From: Nemertoderma westbladi
Lineage: Eukaryota; Xenacoelomorpha; Nemertodermatida; Nemertodermatidae
Length of the DNA stretch: 53,759 bases
Assembly (NCBI GenBank): GCA_032718475.1
Contig: JAUCBJ010007288.1
Location: 1 to 53,759 of the forward strand
Reading direction: 5' to 3'
The notes beneath the pieces are model-generated. The model saw only the letters and a program-made list of their open reading frames with translations. It had not been told where the DNA came from and did no database searches. Positions 52,813 to 53,759 of this stretch are shown here, one piece after another. Within the stretch, counting starts at the first letter, position 1. Each line of letters opens with the position of its first letter. The position numbers and the translations under genes are program-made.

Positions 52813-53759
52813 AGTATTATTATTGAAAATCTTGGAGGGGAGTATTCTCGGGAATTACATCAAATTATAAATTGAAATTCTAAGGGACTATTTTAGTTGG
52901 CAAATGGTTAAGACCCCTATATTCTAGAACGCAAATGAAAGCTAATAAAATTAGAATCGCTTCTACCCTTACATACACCCCCACATATACCCACACATAC
53001 ACCCCCACATACGTTATGTGAACGTACATTTACCTACATTTGAGGACGAGCGCAACGAGGAAACATTGGAATAATTATCTCGGAATAATTAATATATAAT
53101 TGCCGGGCGAGCCGCTAAGTTATCCAGCTTAGCTTAACGATACAATTTATATTTGTATATCAATCGTTAGGTCGGTTGGTGTTTGCCTGTAGGGTCGAAC
53201 TCTCTGTCGGTATAATATTTGATCACCTAGGCCTACTTATTTATTTGCTAGTCCCAATTTTCTTCAACTGAAGCTTGGTTGTAGGAAGGATGTATGAGAA
53301 ACGGGTTACAATAGTGAGACTTCTACAACCAGGAGGCCTTATAACATACTAATCTCAAGCAGTCTTTGATTGGACGATTAAAATATTTGAATATTTCAAC
53401 CAATAAGAAACGGCTTGAATTAGGTTGTTCTAATGACAAATAATAAAAGGCATTAGAGAGCGATAATTTAAAGTTCTCATCATTGTAGATATTATCGGGA
53501 CATTTTAAAAGTACAGGCGGTAGCAAGACTAAGCAGCTTGTAAGTACTACACGTTCGTGGGGCCTTCGCGCAGCACGAGGTCCAGTTATGAGATACAAAT
53601 TAAAATTAAGCGACTGTATCACAAAATCAGGTTTTGAGAAATTTACCCACACCACCAATCAATCAAAGAAAGGGGGACAGTACGTGTTCACCCCTTTTAA
53701 TCCCCCCCCCCCCCCCCCCCCCCACCCTTCTCAACCACCAATACATAACCGTGACATCT
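52813..53759. other. Right edge, no supported gene
   Basis: It contains CACATAC simple repeats (52970-53010), a fold-back end at 53548-53575 and a C22 run (53702-53723). The 111-codon minus frame at 53323-53658 has an ordinary composition (LSNAFYYLSLEQPNSSRFLLVEIFK) but no family was recognised and it overlaps the repeat end, so it is not called. Confidence 0.4.

Noticed and set aside
53323-53658. 111-codon minus-strand frame
   Set aside because: Possible coding composition but no family recognised, and part is a repeat end shared with 49700-49735.

Overview
This is a window of nuclear DNA from an animal, most likely a marine invertebrate. Three metazoan genes with introns can be read: a FANCJ/BRIP1-type helicase, glycine N-methyltransferase (GNMT) and a CEP295-type centriole protein. 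The rest is AT-rich and packed with LINEs, SINEs, hAT-like and other inverted-repeat elements, satellites and long G/C homopolymers. A CR1-like LINE starts with a PHD finger and a 2A-like peptide, a combination described in LINEs of sea urchins, lancelets and molluscs. The species cannot be named from sequence alone. There are no prokaryotic features.

Layout. 1-3.2 kb: the end of an RG-rich reading frame, AT-rich repeats and unclassified sequence. 3.3-9.4 kb (minus strand): the 5' part of a BRIP1/FANCJ gene, two secure exons and one probable exon. Its second intron holds a SINE, a fold-back repeat and a 1.9 kb hAT-like element. 9.5-10.0 kb (minus): a one-exon UBE2E-like protein without the catalytic cysteine, 95 bp upstream of BRIP1. 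13.1-14.7 kb (minus): a complete three-exon GNMT; intron 1 begins with ten exact 29-bp repeats of its own 5' splice site. 16.2-17.4 kb: an inverted-repeat element built from one GC-rich motif. 17.6-27.3 kb: three LINEs, one on plus and two on minus. 27.9-30.0 kb: a 62-bp satellite with a 565-bp higher-order repeat.

30.3-49.2 kb (plus): CEP295. A 2,936-bp segment (about 1.35 kb of upstream DNA plus the first 530 codons) occurs three times in tandem, almost without change. The first two copies are truncated; the third continues into a full three-exon gene of about 1,606 codons. Intron 1 holds a second copy of the hAT-like element of BRIP1 intron 2, with an exact 8-bp target duplication. Intron 2 is filled with repeats. 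49.2-53.8 kb: fold-back elements, a TTAA-flanked MITE and a MADF-domain fragment.

The genes do not form one pathway: BRIP1 acts in DNA repair, GNMT in S-adenosylmethionine balance and CEP295 in centriole assembly. The strongest second-look items are the CEP295 triplication, the splice-site array in GNMT, the cysteine-less E2 close to BRIP1, and the hAT copies that carry the same nested insertions. Exon structures rest on reading splice sites and phases by eye; family calls rest on remembered family sequences, with no database search.
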